DNA of 64,000 nt, from positions 1,137,954 to 1,201,953 of the forward strand of contig RPFO01000670.1 of assembly GCA_009746045.1 (NCBI GenBank), given 5' to 3'. Under the pieces are notes generated by a model. The model made no database searches. It was not told the origin of the DNA and was given only the letters and a program-made list of their open reading frames with translations. Positions 32,820 through 43,475 of the stretch are shown one piece after another. The DNA comes from Mesostigma viride (Eukaryota; Streptophyta; Mesostigmatophyceae; Mesostigmatales; Mesostigmataceae). How positions within the stretch are numbered: the first letter of the stretch is position 1; the number at the start of each line of letters is the position of its first letter. Both the position numbers and the translations under genes were made by a program.

Positions 32820-35800
32820 CTTGAGCCTGCACACATCCCTGAACCCTGGAGGGTGCCCCCAGGGGTGTGTAATGAAGCTGCTAGTGACAGCAGTGAGGGG
32901 CAGCCCCATGCTCTAGTGAAAGAGCCTATTGGACACGATGGGGCAAGCTTGGTTACCACAGAGAGTATGCCAGCTGTAGCTGCAGTGGTTACTCGCCAAC
33001 GTGCCCGCCATGGCGGTGCTGAGCCTGAGGTAGGACCTGGTGATGTGGACCCAGGTGGATCTCAGAAGCATTCTGACCGTGCAGGACTGGCACAGGATGG
33101 TCAGGATGAGGATAGGGCTGGAGACAGTCTGACAGGCACGACCCTGGTGCCTCCTGTACATAAGGGATCTGTACATACCTTGAGTGCTAATAATGACAAT
33201 AAAAGGTTTTCTCTCTTGTATGACATTGCCTCAAGGTTGCATACCATGTTTGGCCATGCAGCTCAGTCTTTGCAAGTTGCTAGACGGCTGGGAGGAAGTG
33301 AGTTGTACTCCATCTGCCAACAGGTTGCTCAAGCTTGCAAGTGCAGGCTAGTTGCTAGAAAGCCCAAGCAGTCTCATGCCAGGACTCCTATTTTGCAGCC
33401 AGGCCATGTGCAGGTAGATATTCAGAGAATCAGGGGTTTGAAGCTGCTGGTGGCAGTGGACAGATATACCAAGTACAAGACCCTAGAGATCCTGCCTGAC
33501 ATGGAGAAGCCTACATTGATTGCTGCTCTGAAGTTGACAAGGAGCAGGTACCCTGGGTTGGAGTTGTTGCAGTGTGACATTCAGTTTGAGTGCTGTGAGA
33601 ACCTGCCAGAGTTTCCAGAGTTGCTGATTACACCCAGGGAGAGCCACGGCCAGCAAGGGGTGGTGGAGAGAGCCATCCAAGAGATCAAGACTGTGCTGCT
33701 GGTGGAGAGGATTCCAAGGACGTCATCTGCCATTGTGACATCTGCATGGCTACGTTCTGTGGAGGACAGGCTGAACCTGAGGACTCCCATGTTCTTTGGT
33801 GACATTGCCATCAATCCTCTTATGCTGCATACCAGGATGCTGCCAGCTGATGCTGAGCAGGCATGGAAGGAGAAGCTAGAGGCCAAGTTCCTCAAGCTGA
33901 GGCAGAAAGACAAGGGCTGGAGTGTCCTAGAACCTAACGTTGGACAACAGGTTGTTGTGTGGAAGGAACCAAGCTTTCCAGGGAAACGTGGCAGCTGGCA
34001 TGATGGGGTGGTGACCCGAGTAGAAGCCGCTGGCCATAAGTGCTGGGTGGCCATTGATGGCTCCCAAGCAGTGCACCGTCTGTCCTGGTCAAAGATCCGT
34101 CCCCGGGGAGGTAATCAAGGAGACCTCTTCCAGGTGCCCGCTGGTGTACAAGGCGGGGGTGACGTGGAGCTTCCTGATCAGGGTGCTACAGCTGTATCGA
34201 GCCCTCAGGGTGACCCTGGCCCGGCCCCTGGGGTACCTTCACATACGGTGGTTGGGCAAGCAGGCGGACAGGCTGCACCTCCGGAACGGCCCGACACCAG
34301 GCCTAGGGGTGTGCGTCTATCAGATATTGTACAGGCTTTGCAAAGAGCCAAGAAGGAGCCTAAGGTGTCCAAGCTTGTCCAGTTGGATGAACCTGAGGTA
34401 GCTGCCATGGAGATAGATACCAATGCACAGGTTTCTGTCATGGGACCTCAGCATACAGGAGAACTGCTGGTCGGAGAACCAAGTTGCCCCTGGGTGTCTG
34501 ATTTCAGTGGTAGGACGCATCTAAGGGTGTTGGGAGAGGTTACTGCCCCTGTCATGGGTGTGGATGTGACCTTCCTTGTCCTAGAGGACTATGATGGCCC
34601 TGTGATTTTGGGTCAGAATTTTCTGGGCAATCCTGGGATTTCTATCAGAGCTACAGCTCTGAGAAGAGATGGCTGGGGGATGATTCCCCTAGAAAATTTC
34701 AGGACAACATTTCCAGTCAGGTGCAGGGCCAAGCCGGTCAAGGGTGTAAAATGGGATGAAGGGGAGGTGCCCCCAGCGGCCAGTTTGGTGATTCCAGCTG
34801 TGTTGCACCCCAGCAGTATTGGCATAACTCACAGGAGCCTTGCTGCACACTCTCCTTTGACATATGACCAGCTGGTCCAAGAGATGAGCTCGCCTACTTT
34901 GTTTGAGGCTTGGAAGCTCGCCTTCTCCAAGGCATTGGAGGAGTGGTTGCAGTTTGAGTGTGCTGCACCAACAGACAGACGTCCCCCAGCATCAAGGAAG
35001 CTTGCTTTGAGATTTGTGCTGAAGAGGAAGGTTGTGGATGAGGTATCAGTGCCCCATGTCAGGCCTGTCCTGAATGAGTATCACGGCACGGGGAGTCTGC
35101 CAGGAGAGGAGCTATACACGCCAGGGATGCTACACGACACATGGAGAATTTTGCTATGTCTCTACGTGGGGTTGCTGAACAGGGGAGCAGCTATGTCATC
35201 AGTGCTGCTGGACTTCAAGAGGGCATTTTTAAAATCTGATCCAGAAGTGGCCAGGAGGGTGTGGAAGCAGGATGAGCCTTACTGTGTTGAGGTGCCTGCC
35301 ATCTGGAAGCTGGAGCTGCATCAACAATTCCTGGTTATTCTGAAGGGCCTGGAAGGACTCAGGTCGAGCCCAATCATCTGGAGACTCACGCTGCAGGAAG
35401 CTCTGATCAGTGAGTGTGGCTTGAGAGTGTCTTCAGTTGATCCCTGTTTGCTGCTGGCCCAATGGGAGGGTCTGCCAGTGTATGCTAGTTTGCATGGAGA
35501 TGATCTGCATTTGCTAGCCCCCACGACCTGGCTGAAGAAGTTTATTCCTGTCATCAGTGGCAAGTTTTCACTGGGCAAGGAGCTGTGGCAGGAGCCCAAC
35601 AAGCCTGTAGTGTTCTGTGGAATGCAGGCTACCCTGTTCAGGAGGGACGGGGAGTGGAGTATCAGGCTTCAGGCTGGAGGAGATTATAAACAGACCATTG
35701 TGAAGGCCTTGCCAGAGAAGATCACCCAGGCTGCAGGACCTGAGTTGAGAGGCATGTGGGCCTGGTTTGCCAGCATCTGTGGTCCGTCTTTGATGGTCCA

Positions 35801-36410
35801 TAGCAGAATGCCTGATGAGGTGCTTGAGGATGAGAAGCCTCGAGTCATAGCCCGGTTGGTGGAGAGTACCCCTGATCTGATTTTGTCTGGGATTGACTTT
35901 GCCCAGCCTATCACCTTGGAGATCTTTGTTGACAGTTCCATGGATGCTCGCCAGGTTACCAAGGTCAGGGGGAGATCTGCTGCTCTGTTTGCTTTTTATC
36001 AGAGCAGGGCAAGTTTGTTCAGCTGGTACAGCAGACTGCAGAAGAGGGTCTGTATCAGTTCAGATGTGGCAGAATGCAGGGCCATATGCGAGGGGATCCA
36101 GTCCAGCCTGTACATAAAGGAGTTAATGCTGGAGCTGGCTTCAGTTACCCCTTGGACCTTGCAGATGGAGACGTTGTTGCTAACAGACAGCATGGGTATG
36201 GTCCAGTTTGTTCACAAGCAGCTGGCCAGGAGCCGGGACCTGGATTATTTGTTGCTGAAGGAGTTGGCCAGTTTGGTTGACTTGAAGCATATCCCTGGCG
36301 AGGAGAACCCTGCTGATGCATTGACAAAGCTGCCACACAAGGCCCCAGCCCAGTACAATGTACTGAGGAAGCTCATGAATGCTGACTGTCAAGTCGGTCT
36401 ATCTGTCTAA
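32820..36410 (+). CDS. copia-B pol: integrase-protease-RT-RNase H (outer element)
   Basis: Open from the gag UGA to 36410, same frame as gag. Numbering from 32853: His/Cys zinc-type cluster at 130-164 (RLHTMFGH, C155, CKC at 162-164); integrase D189, D242 (CDIQFECC) and E272 (GVVERA); protease at about 515-595 with DTNA at 522-525 and ILG at 585-587; RT with D787 (LLDFKRAFL) and HGDD at 881-884; RNase H with D1027, E1074 and D1112, ending ENPADALTK. RT and RNase H are copia-like, but the protease follows the integrase instead of preceding it. The frame is intact, and two near-identical copies lie at 39885 and 48106, so the family has been active recently. No ATG stands at the head of pol. Confidence 0.9.
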   Translation, partial: LEPAHIPEPWRVPPGVCNEAASDSSEGQPHALVKEPIGHDGASLVTTESMPAVAAVVTRQRARHGGAEPEVGPGDVDPGGSQKHSDRAGLAQDGQDEDRAGDSLTGTTLVPPVHKGSVHTLSANNDNKRFSLLYDIASRLHTMFGHAAQSLQVARRLGGSELYSICQQVAQACKCRLVARKPKQSHARTPILQPGHVQVDIQRIRGLKLLVAVDRYTKYKTLEILPDMEKPTLIAALKLTRSRYPGLELLQCDIQFECCENLPEFPELLITPRESHGQQGVVERAIQEIKTVLLVERIPRTSSAIVTSAWLRSVEDRLNLRTPMFFGDIAINPLMLHTRMLPADAEQAWKEKLEAKFLKLRQKDKGWSVLEPNVGQQVVVWKEPSFPGKRGSWHDGVVTRVEAAGHKCWVAIDGSQAVHRLSWSKIRPRGGNQGDLFQVPAGVQGGGDVELPDQGATAVSSPQGDPGPAPGVPSHTVVGQAGGQAAPPERPDTRPRGVRLSDIVQALQRAKKEPKVSKLVQLDEPEVAAMEIDTNAQVSVMGPQHTGELLVGEPSCPWVSDFSGRTHLRVLGEVTAPVMGVDVTFLVLEDYDGPVILGQNFLGNPGISIRATALRRDGWGMIPLENFRTTFPVRCRAKPVKGVKWDEGEVPPAASLVIPAVLHPSSIGITHRSLAAHSPLTYDQLVQEMSSPTLFEAWKLAFSKALEEWLQFECAAPTDRRPPASRKLALRFVLKRKVVDEVSVPHVRPVLNEYHGTGSLPGEELYTPGMLHDTWRILLCLYVGLLNRGAAMSSVLLDFKRAFLKSDPEVARRVWKQDEPYCVEVPAIWKLELHQQFLVILKGLEGLRSSPIIWRLTLQEALISECGLRVSSVDPCLLLAQWEGLPVYASLHGDDLHLLAPTTWLKKFIPVISGKFSLGKELWQEPNKPVVFCGMQATLFRRDGEWSIRLQAGGDYKQTIVKALPEKITQAAGPELRGMWAWFASICGPSLMVHSRMPDEVLEDEKPRVIARLVESTPDLILSGIDFAQPITLEIFVDSSMDARQVTKVRGRSAALFAFYQSRASLFSWYSRLQKRVCISSDVAECRAICEGIQSSLYIKELMLELASVTPWTLQMETLLLTDSMGMVQFVHKQLARSRDLDYLLLKELASLVDLKHIPGEENPADALTKLPHKAPAQYNVLRKLMNADCQVGLSV

Positions 36411-37050
36411 AAGCTGAGAGCTGGGTGCTTAAGTCTCTGGATATCAGGCTGGGAGCTTGATTGTACATAATCCTGAGCACACCTTGAGGGGTGAGACATG
36501 TCTCTGGTGTGGGAATGTCTGACATTGTCTCTGATGGAGAGATGTCTATCTGGGGTTTTCATCTCAGTCTGAGGTTTCCCCAGATCTGTGGTTTGTGGGC
36601 GGGGTTCGATTCCCTGGTGCCGTCTTAAGGCGGAGTTTCACGGACTGGCTGACCCATCCACCATGCTGGTGAGGTGGCGACAGGTCCCCTGATTTTCCAC
36701 GGTTGGAACGAGTATGGGAGCTTGTGTTTTGCATGTGCTTCGCGTAGATGTTGTCTCTGGTTCGATAAGGGGCAGCAGACCGGCGCCGACTCCCGTCTGG
36801 GGGTCAGCAATGTTTTCTGATGAGCTGTTGTGGGTGATCTGTGGGGTTTCGCCTAAGGTCCTGAAGGTTGTACATACTTCTCAAGTTCTTAGCTGAACAC
36901 CTATGGGCTGCCCCAGTTGGCCAACCTCTTGTACATGGGTAACACAACGAGCCTCCCGTGAAGGGATAGGGACTCATTGTAATTTGTTTGTGCTCCTGAG
37001 CCAGTATGGGTGCTATGTACATATAATAAGGAATCCAAGCTGACTGTCAT
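36411..37050 (+). other. copia-B 3' untranslated region (outer element)
   Basis: 640 bases after the pol stop, repeated inverted at 37930-38544 and 47512-48105. It holds a perfect RNA-polymerase-III B-box-like GGGTTCGATTCCC at about 36602-36614. The outer element resumes at 54041 after the inner insertion. Confidence 0.75.
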
Positions 37051-37747
37051 AGTTAACGTTCTTATCACACGCAATGTGAAGGATATGGTTGCAATGCAGC
37101 AATGTGTGAATATGGTTGGAAACGGAGCTTTGTTAAATCGGATAATGTTTACAGCGCTCAACACTTGAGGCTTGCACACGAGCTTGCCAAGTCAAGGCAC
37201 AACACGTGAGGCGGGCTCGCAAGAGATGCCCATTTGGCACTGGCCTATTGTTTATATACTTGTGCACTGTGCTTGCTAGTCCTGAGCAGCCTAGGAGGCC
37301 TGCTCAGTAATAACACTCCCGGTACAGTATTCACTACCTGTACAGCGCCCAGTTCCTATACAGTAGGTCTGCCATACAGGCACAGTGACCACAGAGTACA
37401 GTCACCACAGTGATTATTGCATCTGCACCTAGAAGTCCAGGACTAAGCCTGCGGTACCAACAGACCACAGGTTAAGGTTCCTATTTCCTGCGTACGACGT
37501 ATTAATCCAATACCGTCGTAGGTACAGCACCTAATTCCTGTCAGCCCAGGAATTACTGTCGACCCCATATGTCGTCGGCAAATATTCACGTCCGACTTAG
37601 AAGAACAGCCGGCTCGCGCTCGCGCGCGACCGGGAAGTCGGAACGCCATAACTTTCTTGATACTTGTCGGAATGAACTCGTTCCGGTGCCGCTGGAATCG
37701 CAGAGATATGCCGAATCAGGATCACGCCAATGCGCTTGGCGTTAACT
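37051..37747 (-). mobile_element. Inner copia-B 3' LTR
   Basis: Begins on the plus strand AGTTAACGTTCTTATC and ends GGCGTTAACT. In element sense it is preceded by AAGAAAAGAAAGGATTGG, the expected polypurine tract. Confidence 0.85.
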
Positions 37748-38544
37748 CCAATCCTTTCTTTTCTTGAGCTGTAGCAGCTCACACAAGTCTACATACAAAC
37801 ACACACAATGGGTACTGGACATCCTCCCCGACTACAAGTCACAACCCACTGGGCATGACAGTCAGCTTGGATTCCTGGACATCCTCCCCGACTACAAGTC
37901 ACAACCCACTGGGCATGACAGTCAGCTTGGATTCCTTATTATATGTACATAGCACCCATACTGGCTCAGGAGCACAAACAAATTACAATGAGTCCCTATC
38001 CCTTCACGGGAGGCTCGTTGTGTTACCCATGTACAAGAGGTTGGCCAACTGTGGCAGCCCATAGGTGTTCAGCTAAGAACTTGAGAAGTATGTACAACCT
38101 TCAGGACCTTAGGCGAAACCCCACAGATCACCCACAACAGCTCATCAGAAAACATTGCTGACCCCCAGACGGGAGTCGGCGCCGGTCTGCTGCCCCTTAT
38201 CGAACCAGACACAACATCTACGCGAAGCACATGCAAAACACAAGCTCCCATACTCGTTCCAACCGTGGAAAATCAGGGGACCTGTCGCCACCTCACCAGC
38301 ATGGTGGATGGGTCAGCCAGTCCGTGAAACTCCGCCTTAAGACGGCACCAGGGAATCGAACCCCGCCCACAAACCACAGATCTGGGGAAACCTCAGACTG
38401 AGATGAAAACCCCAGATAGACATCTCTCCATCAGAGACAATGTCAGACATTCCCACACCAGAGACATGTCTCACCCCTCAAGGTGTGCTCATCAGGATTA
38501 TGTACAATCAAGCTCCCAGCCTGATATCCAGAGACTTAAGCACC
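37748..38544 (-). other. Inner copia-B 3' region with a 60-bp tandem duplication
   Basis: Reverse complement of 36411-37050 plus the LTR-proximal part that the outer element shows at 54041-54148. The 60-base block starting GGACATCCTCCCCGACTACA is present twice (about 37814-37933), only in this copy. Confidence 0.8.
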
Positions 38545-39863
38545 CAGTGAACAGCCATACGGCGTATAATACGCCGTATGGCGCGTATTATACGCCATAC
38601 GCAAGATTTCCGTATGAAAATGGGGAAAAAAATACGCACTGCGTATTTTTTGCGTATTTTTTGCGTATTGCGTATTTTTTGCGTATTTTTTGCGTATTTT
38701 TTGCGTATGAACCGCGTTCGAAGTAGCTTCTGGCATCATTTTGGACGGCACGTGGAGCCGGAACTAGACTGTATCTAGGCGACCTGGAACTCCGCGACAA
38801 ATAAACGACATGCAGGTGCCAAGCTGGCCGTGCATGTACGACTGTACGTGCATTGCTGCAGATTGCTGCGTGTCGGACTAGGGTCTAGGAGACGAAGGAC
38901 GAGGAAATTAGGTGACGAAGTTATGTTGTCTGCCAACAAGGGCGCGCATCTGGCACCTAACATTTAATCGTAGCACAATTGACATCCAGGCACCATGGCT
39001 AGCGACGGTGATGGTGTGGGTCTATGGAACACGATGATGACTGGGCCGACGAGATGCAGGCCGTATTCGAGACTGTCTGGACACACATCGTGAAAGAACA
39101 GACTCTCAACAAGAAAGGGCAGCCGACAGGTAACTACAAGCTAAGTGACGTGCACACTTTTGGATGCAGAATTCTCGGGTTCTACCACCCGAGCAAGGCT
39201 AGCACCCGCCATATCATGGGCGCTACGTACGCGAAGGAGGCAAGAGTGAGCGAGTGCAAGAGGCCGCCGGAGGCATTACGTCGCAGGCTGCGGGGTATTT
39301 GGTGTGACTCGCGATGCACATAAATGCCTTATTTAGCCATGCAGGCTGCTGCTAGCCAGCCACCGTACCATATGTGTTAATGGTTTAGGGAAGCTGGGTC
39401 GGGTTGCTGGCATGCATGGTATCCTGCACGCTAGCCACATTGTTGGCAGCCCGTATGGATTCTTGCTTCATGTAGATCAATATTGCATGGTGGCCTACCA
39501 CGAGTAGGCAAGATGTCTGTTTCTGGCACAATGTCTTATTACTTTTGGCAAGTTGGCCGACTGACCGTGTGCTATTTACAGACATTATTAATAACAACAG
39601 ATGTACAATGCTTGTATTTGTAGGCATGCAGCGACGGCAACGGCAATATTATGTGATGATGTGTTAAACAAAGGCAAGTGGTGTTGCAAGAACACAAAAA
39701 AAACATGCCTGATTGGTCAGAATGTTGAAGAACCCCCTGAACCATGCAAAAAACAGCATTTTCAAGAGTCCCCGTATGATTTGCGTATTATACCCCGTAT
39801 GGCGTATTATACACCATACCCATGGGCCCCGTATGGTTGCGTATTGCGTATGGCTGTACACTG
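38545..39863. mobile_element. hAT-like non-autonomous DNA transposon
   Basis: The octamer TAAGCACC flanks it at 38537-38544 and 39864-39871, and the uninterrupted target is visible in the sister copy near 48086-48095. Ends are CAGTGAACAGCCATACG and, inverted, CAGTGTACAGCCATACG (one mismatch in 17). An 8-bp duplication with CAGTG ends fits the hAT superfamily. Subterminal regions are packed with CGTAT/ATACG words, including GCGTATTTTTT repeats at 38638-38705. Length 1319 bp. Confidence 0.85.
39024..39323 (+). CDS. Unidentified open frame inside the hAT-like element
   Basis: 99 residues opening MEHDDDWADEMQAVFETV, no domain recognised and no transposase motif visible. The ATG context and acidic start look gene-like, but the frame could be a remnant of a captured exon or of the lost transposase. 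Confidence 0.3.
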   Translation: MEHDDDWADEMQAVFETVWTHIVKEQTLNKKGQPTGNYKLSDVHTFGCRILGFYHPSKASTRHIMGATYAKEARVSECKRPPEALRRRLRGIWCDSRCT

Positions 39864-39884
39864 TAAGCACCCAGCTCTCAGCTT

Positions 39885-42800
39885 TTAGACAGATAGACCG
39901 ACTTGACAGTCAGCATTCATGAGCTTCCTCAGTACATTGTACTGGGCTGGGGCCTTGTGTGGCAGCTTTGTCAATGCATCAGCAGGGTTCTCCTCGCCAG
40001 GGATATGCTTCAAGTCAACCAAACTGGCCAACTCCTTCAGCAACAAATAATCCAGGTCCCGGCTCCTGGCCAGCTGCTTGTGAACAAACTGGACCATACC
40101 CATGCTGTCTGTTAGCAACAACGTCTCCATCTGCAAGGTCCAAGGGGTAACTGAAGCCAGCTCCAGCATTAACTCCTTTATGTACAGGCTGGACTGGATC
40201 CCCTCACATATGGCCCTGCATTCTGCCACATTTGAACTGATACAGACCCTCTTCTGCAGTCTGCTGTACCAGCTGAACAAACTTGCCCTGCTCTGATAAA
40301 AAGCAAACAGAGCAGCAGATCTCCCCCTGACCTTGGTAACCTGGCGAGCATCCATGGAACTGTCAACAAAGATCTCCAAGGTGATAGGCTGGGCAAAGTC
40401 AATCCCAGACAAAATCAGATCAGGGGTACTCTCCACCAACCGGGCTATGACTCGAGGCTTCTCATCCTCAAGCACTTCATCAGGCATTCTGCTATGGACC
40501 ATCAAAGACGGACCACAGATGCTGGCAAACCAGGCCCACATGCCTCTCAACTCAGGTCCTGCAGCCTGGGTGATCTTCTCTGGCAAGGCCTTCACAATGG
40601 TCTGTTTATAATCTCCTCCAGCCTGAAGCCTGATACTCCACTCCCCGTCCCTCCTGAACAGGGTAGCCTGCATTCCACAGAACACTACAGGCTTGTTGGG
40701 CTCCTGCCACAGCTCCTTGCCCAGTGAAAACTTGCCACTGATGACAGGAATATACTTCTTCAGCCAGGTCGTGGGGGCTAGCAAATGCAGATCATCTCCA
40801 TGCAAACTAGCATACACTGGCAGACCCTCCCATTGGGCCAGCAGCAAACAGGGATCAACTGAAGACACTCTCAAGCCACACTCACTGATCAGAGCTTCCT
40901 GCAGCGTGAGTCTCCAGATGATTGGGCTCGACCTGAGTCCTTCCAGGCCCTTCAGAATAACCAGGAATTGTTGATGCAGCTCCAGCTTCCAGATGGCAGG
41001 CACCTCAACACAGTAAGGCTCATCCTGCTTCCACACCCTCCTGGCCACTTCTGGATCAGATTTTAAAAATGCCCTCTTGAAGTCCAGCAGCACTGATGAC
41101 ATAGCTGCTCCCCTGTTCAGCAACCCCACGTAGAGACATAGCAAAATTCTCCATGTGTCGTGTAGCATCCCTGGCGTGTATAGCTCCTCTCCTGGCAGAC
41201 TCCCCGTGCCGTGATACTCATTCAGGACAGGCCTGACATGGGGCACTGATACCTCATCCACAACCTTCCTCTTCAGCACAAATCTCAAAGCAAGCTTCCT
41301 TGATGCTGGGGGACGTCTGTCTGTTGGTGCAGCACACTCAAACTGCAACCACTCCTCCAATGCCTTGGAGAAGGCGAGCTTCCAAGCCTCAAACAAAGTA
41401 GGCGAGCTCATCTCTTGGACCAGCTGATCATATGTCAAAGGAGAGTGTGCAGCAAGGCTCCTGTGAGTTATGCCAATACTGCTGGGGTGCAACACAGCTG
41501 GAATAACCAAACTGGCCGCTGGGGGCACCTCCCCTTCATCCCATTTTACACCCTTGACCGGCTTGGCCCTGCACCTGACTGGAAATGTTGTCCTGAAATT
41601 TTCTAGGGGAATCATCCCCCAGCCATCTCTTCTCAGAGCTGTAGCTCTGATAGAAATCCCAGGATTGCCCAGAAAATTCTGACCCAAAATCACAGGGCCA
41701 TCATAGTCCTCTAGGACAAGGAAGGTCACATCCACACCCATGACAGGGGCATTAACCTCTCCCAACACCCTTAGATGCGTCCTACCACTGAAATCAGACA
41801 CCCAGGGGCAACTTGGTTCTCCGACCAGCAGTTCTCCTGTATGCTGAGGTCCCATGACAGAAACCTGTGCATTGGTATCTATCTCCATGGCAGCTACCTC
41901 AGGTTCATCCAACTGGACAAGCTTGGACACCTTAGGCTCCTTCTTGGCTCTTTGCAAAGCCTGTACAATATCTGATAGACGCACACCCCTAGGCCTGGTG
42001 TCGGGCCGTTCCGGAGGTGCAGCCTGTCCGCCTGCTTGCCCAACCACCGTATGTGAAGGTACCCCAGGGGCCGGGCCAGGGTCACCCTGAGGGCTCGATA
42101 CAGCTGTAGCACCCTGATCAGGAAGCTCCACGTCACCCCCGCCTTGTACACCAGCGGGCACCTGGAAGAGGTCTCCTTGATTACCTCCCCGGGGACGGAT
42201 CTTTGACCAGGACAGACGGTGCACTGCTTGGGAGCCATCAATGGCCACCCAGCACTTATGGCCAGCGGCTTCTACTCGGGTCACCACCCCATCATGCCAG
42301 CTGCCACGTTTCCCTGGAAAGCTTGGTTCCTTCCACACAACAACCTGTTGTCCAACGTTAGGTTCTAGGACACTCCAGCCCTTGTCTTTCTGCCTCAGCT
42401 TGAGGAACTTGGCCTCTAGCTTCTCCTTCCATGCCTGCTCAGCATCAGCTGGCAGCATCCTGGTATGCAGCATAAGAGGATTGATGGCAATGTCACCAAA
42501 GAACATGGGAGTCCTCAGGTTCAGCCTGTCCTCCACAGAACGTAGCCATGCAGATGTCACAATGGCAGATGACGTCCTTGGAATCCTCTCCACCAGCAGC
42601 ACAGTCTTGATCTCTTGGATGGCTCTCTCCACCACCCCTTGCTGGCCGTGGCTCTCCCTGGGTGTAATCAGCAACTCTGGAAACTCTGGCAGGTTCTCAC
42701 AGCACTCAAACTGAATGTCACACTGCAACAACTCCAACCCAGGGTACCTGCTCCTTGTCAACTTCAGAGCAGCAATCAATGTAGGCTTCTCCATGTCAGG

Positions 42801-43475
42801 CAGGATCTCTAGGGTCTTGTACTTGGTATATCTGTCCACTGCCACCAGCAGCTTCAAACCCCTGATTCTCTGAATATCTACCTGCACATGGCCTGGCTGC
42901 AAAATAGGAGTCCTGGCATGAGACTGCTTGGGCTTTCTAGCAACTAGCCTGCACTTGCAAGCTTGAGCAACCTGTTGGCAGATGGAGTACAACTCACTTC
43001 CTCCCAGCCGTCTAGCAACTTGCAAAGACTGAGCTGCATGGCCAAACATGGTATGCAACCTTGAGGCAATGTCATACAAGAGAGAAAACCTTTTATTGTC
43101 ATTATTAGCACTCAAGGTATGTACAGATCCCTTATGTACAGGAGGCACCAGGGTCGTGCCTGTCAGACTGTCTCCAGCCCTATCCTCATCCTGACCATCC
43201 TGTGCCAGTCCTGCACGGTCAGAATGCTTCTGAGATCCACCTGGGTCCACATCACCAGGTCCTACCTCAGGCTCAGCACCGCCATGGCGGGCACGTTGGC
43301 GAGTAACCACTGCAGCTACAGCTGGCATACTCTCTGTGGTAACCAAGCTTGCCCCATCGTGTCCAATAGGCTCTTTCACTAGAGCATGGGGCTGCCCCTC
43401 ACTGCTGTCACTAGCAGCTTCATTACACACCCCTGGGGGCACCCTCCAGGGTTCAGGGATGTGTGCAGGCTCATA
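39885..43475 (-). CDS. copia-B pol (inner element, copy 2)
   Basis: Same protein as the outer pol with a few substitutions (for example DVAE becomes NVAE in RNase H, KKF becomes KKY after HGDD). Integrase, protease, RT and RNase H motifs are all kept and the frame is unbroken. It is preceded in frame by the gag UGA, here followed by UAU instead of CUU. The hAT-like element sits 11-21 bases beyond the pol stop and does not disrupt it. Confidence 0.9.
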   Translation of the reverse strand, partial: YEPAHIPEPWRVPPGVCNEAASDSSEGQPHALVKEPIGHDGASLVTTESMPAVAAVVTRQRARHGGAEPEVGPGDVDPGGSQKHSDRAGLAQDGQDEDRAGDSLTGTTLVPPVHKGSVHTLSANNDNKRFSLLYDIASRLHTMFGHAAQSLQVARRLGGSELYSICQQVAQACKCRLVARKPKQSHARTPILQPGHVQVDIQRIRGLKLLVAVDRYTKYKTLEILPDMEKPTLIAALKLTRSRYPGLELLQCDIQFECCENLPEFPELLITPRESHGQQGVVERAIQEIKTVLLVERIPRTSSAIVTSAWLRSVEDRLNLRTPMFFGDIAINPLMLHTRMLPADAEQAWKEKLEAKFLKLRQKDKGWSVLEPNVGQQVVVWKEPSFPGKRGSWHDGVVTRVEAAGHKCWVAIDGSQAVHRLSWSKIRPRGGNQGDLFQVPAGVQGGGDVELPDQGATAVSSPQGDPGPAPGVPSHTVVGQAGGQAAPPERPDTRPRGVRLSDIVQALQRAKKEPKVSKLVQLDEPEVAAMEIDTNAQVSVMGPQHTGELLVGEPSCPWVSDFSGRTHLRVLGEVNAPVMGVDVTFLVLEDYDGPVILGQNFLGNPGISIRATALRRDGWGMIPLENFRTTFPVRCRAKPVKGVKWDEGEVPPAASLVIPAVLHPSSIGITHRSLAAHSPLTYDQLVQEMSSPTLFEAWKLAFSKALEEWLQFECAAPTDRRPPASRKLALRFVLKRKVVDEVSVPHVRPVLNEYHGTGSLPGEELYTPGMLHDTWRILLCLYVGLLNRGAAMSSVLLDFKRAFLKSDPEVARRVWKQDEPYCVEVPAIWKLELHQQFLVILKGLEGLRSSPIIWRLTLQEALISECGLRVSSVDPCLLLAQWEGLPVYASLHGDDLHLLAPTTWLKKYIPVISGKFSLGKELWQEPNKPVVFCGMQATLFRRDGEWSIRLQAGGDYKQTIVKALPEKITQAAGPELRGMWAWFASICGPSLMVHSRMPDEVLEDEKPRVIARLVESTPDLILSGIDFAQPITLEIFVDSSMDARQVTKVRGRSAALFAFYQSRASLFSWYSRLQKRVCISSNVAECRAICEGIQSSLYIKELMLELASVTPWTLQMETLLLTDSMGMVQFVHKQLARSRDLDYLLLKELASLVDLKHIPGEENPADALTKLPHKAPAQYNVLRKLMNADCQVGLSV

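Noticed and set aside
29822-37747. Inverted terminal repeats suggesting a DIRS-type or foldback retroelement
   Set aside because: The opposite orientation of the LTRs at 29822 and 37051 is explained by a second element inserted in reverse, proven by the GTCAT and GTAAT duplications and by the direct LTR at 54149.
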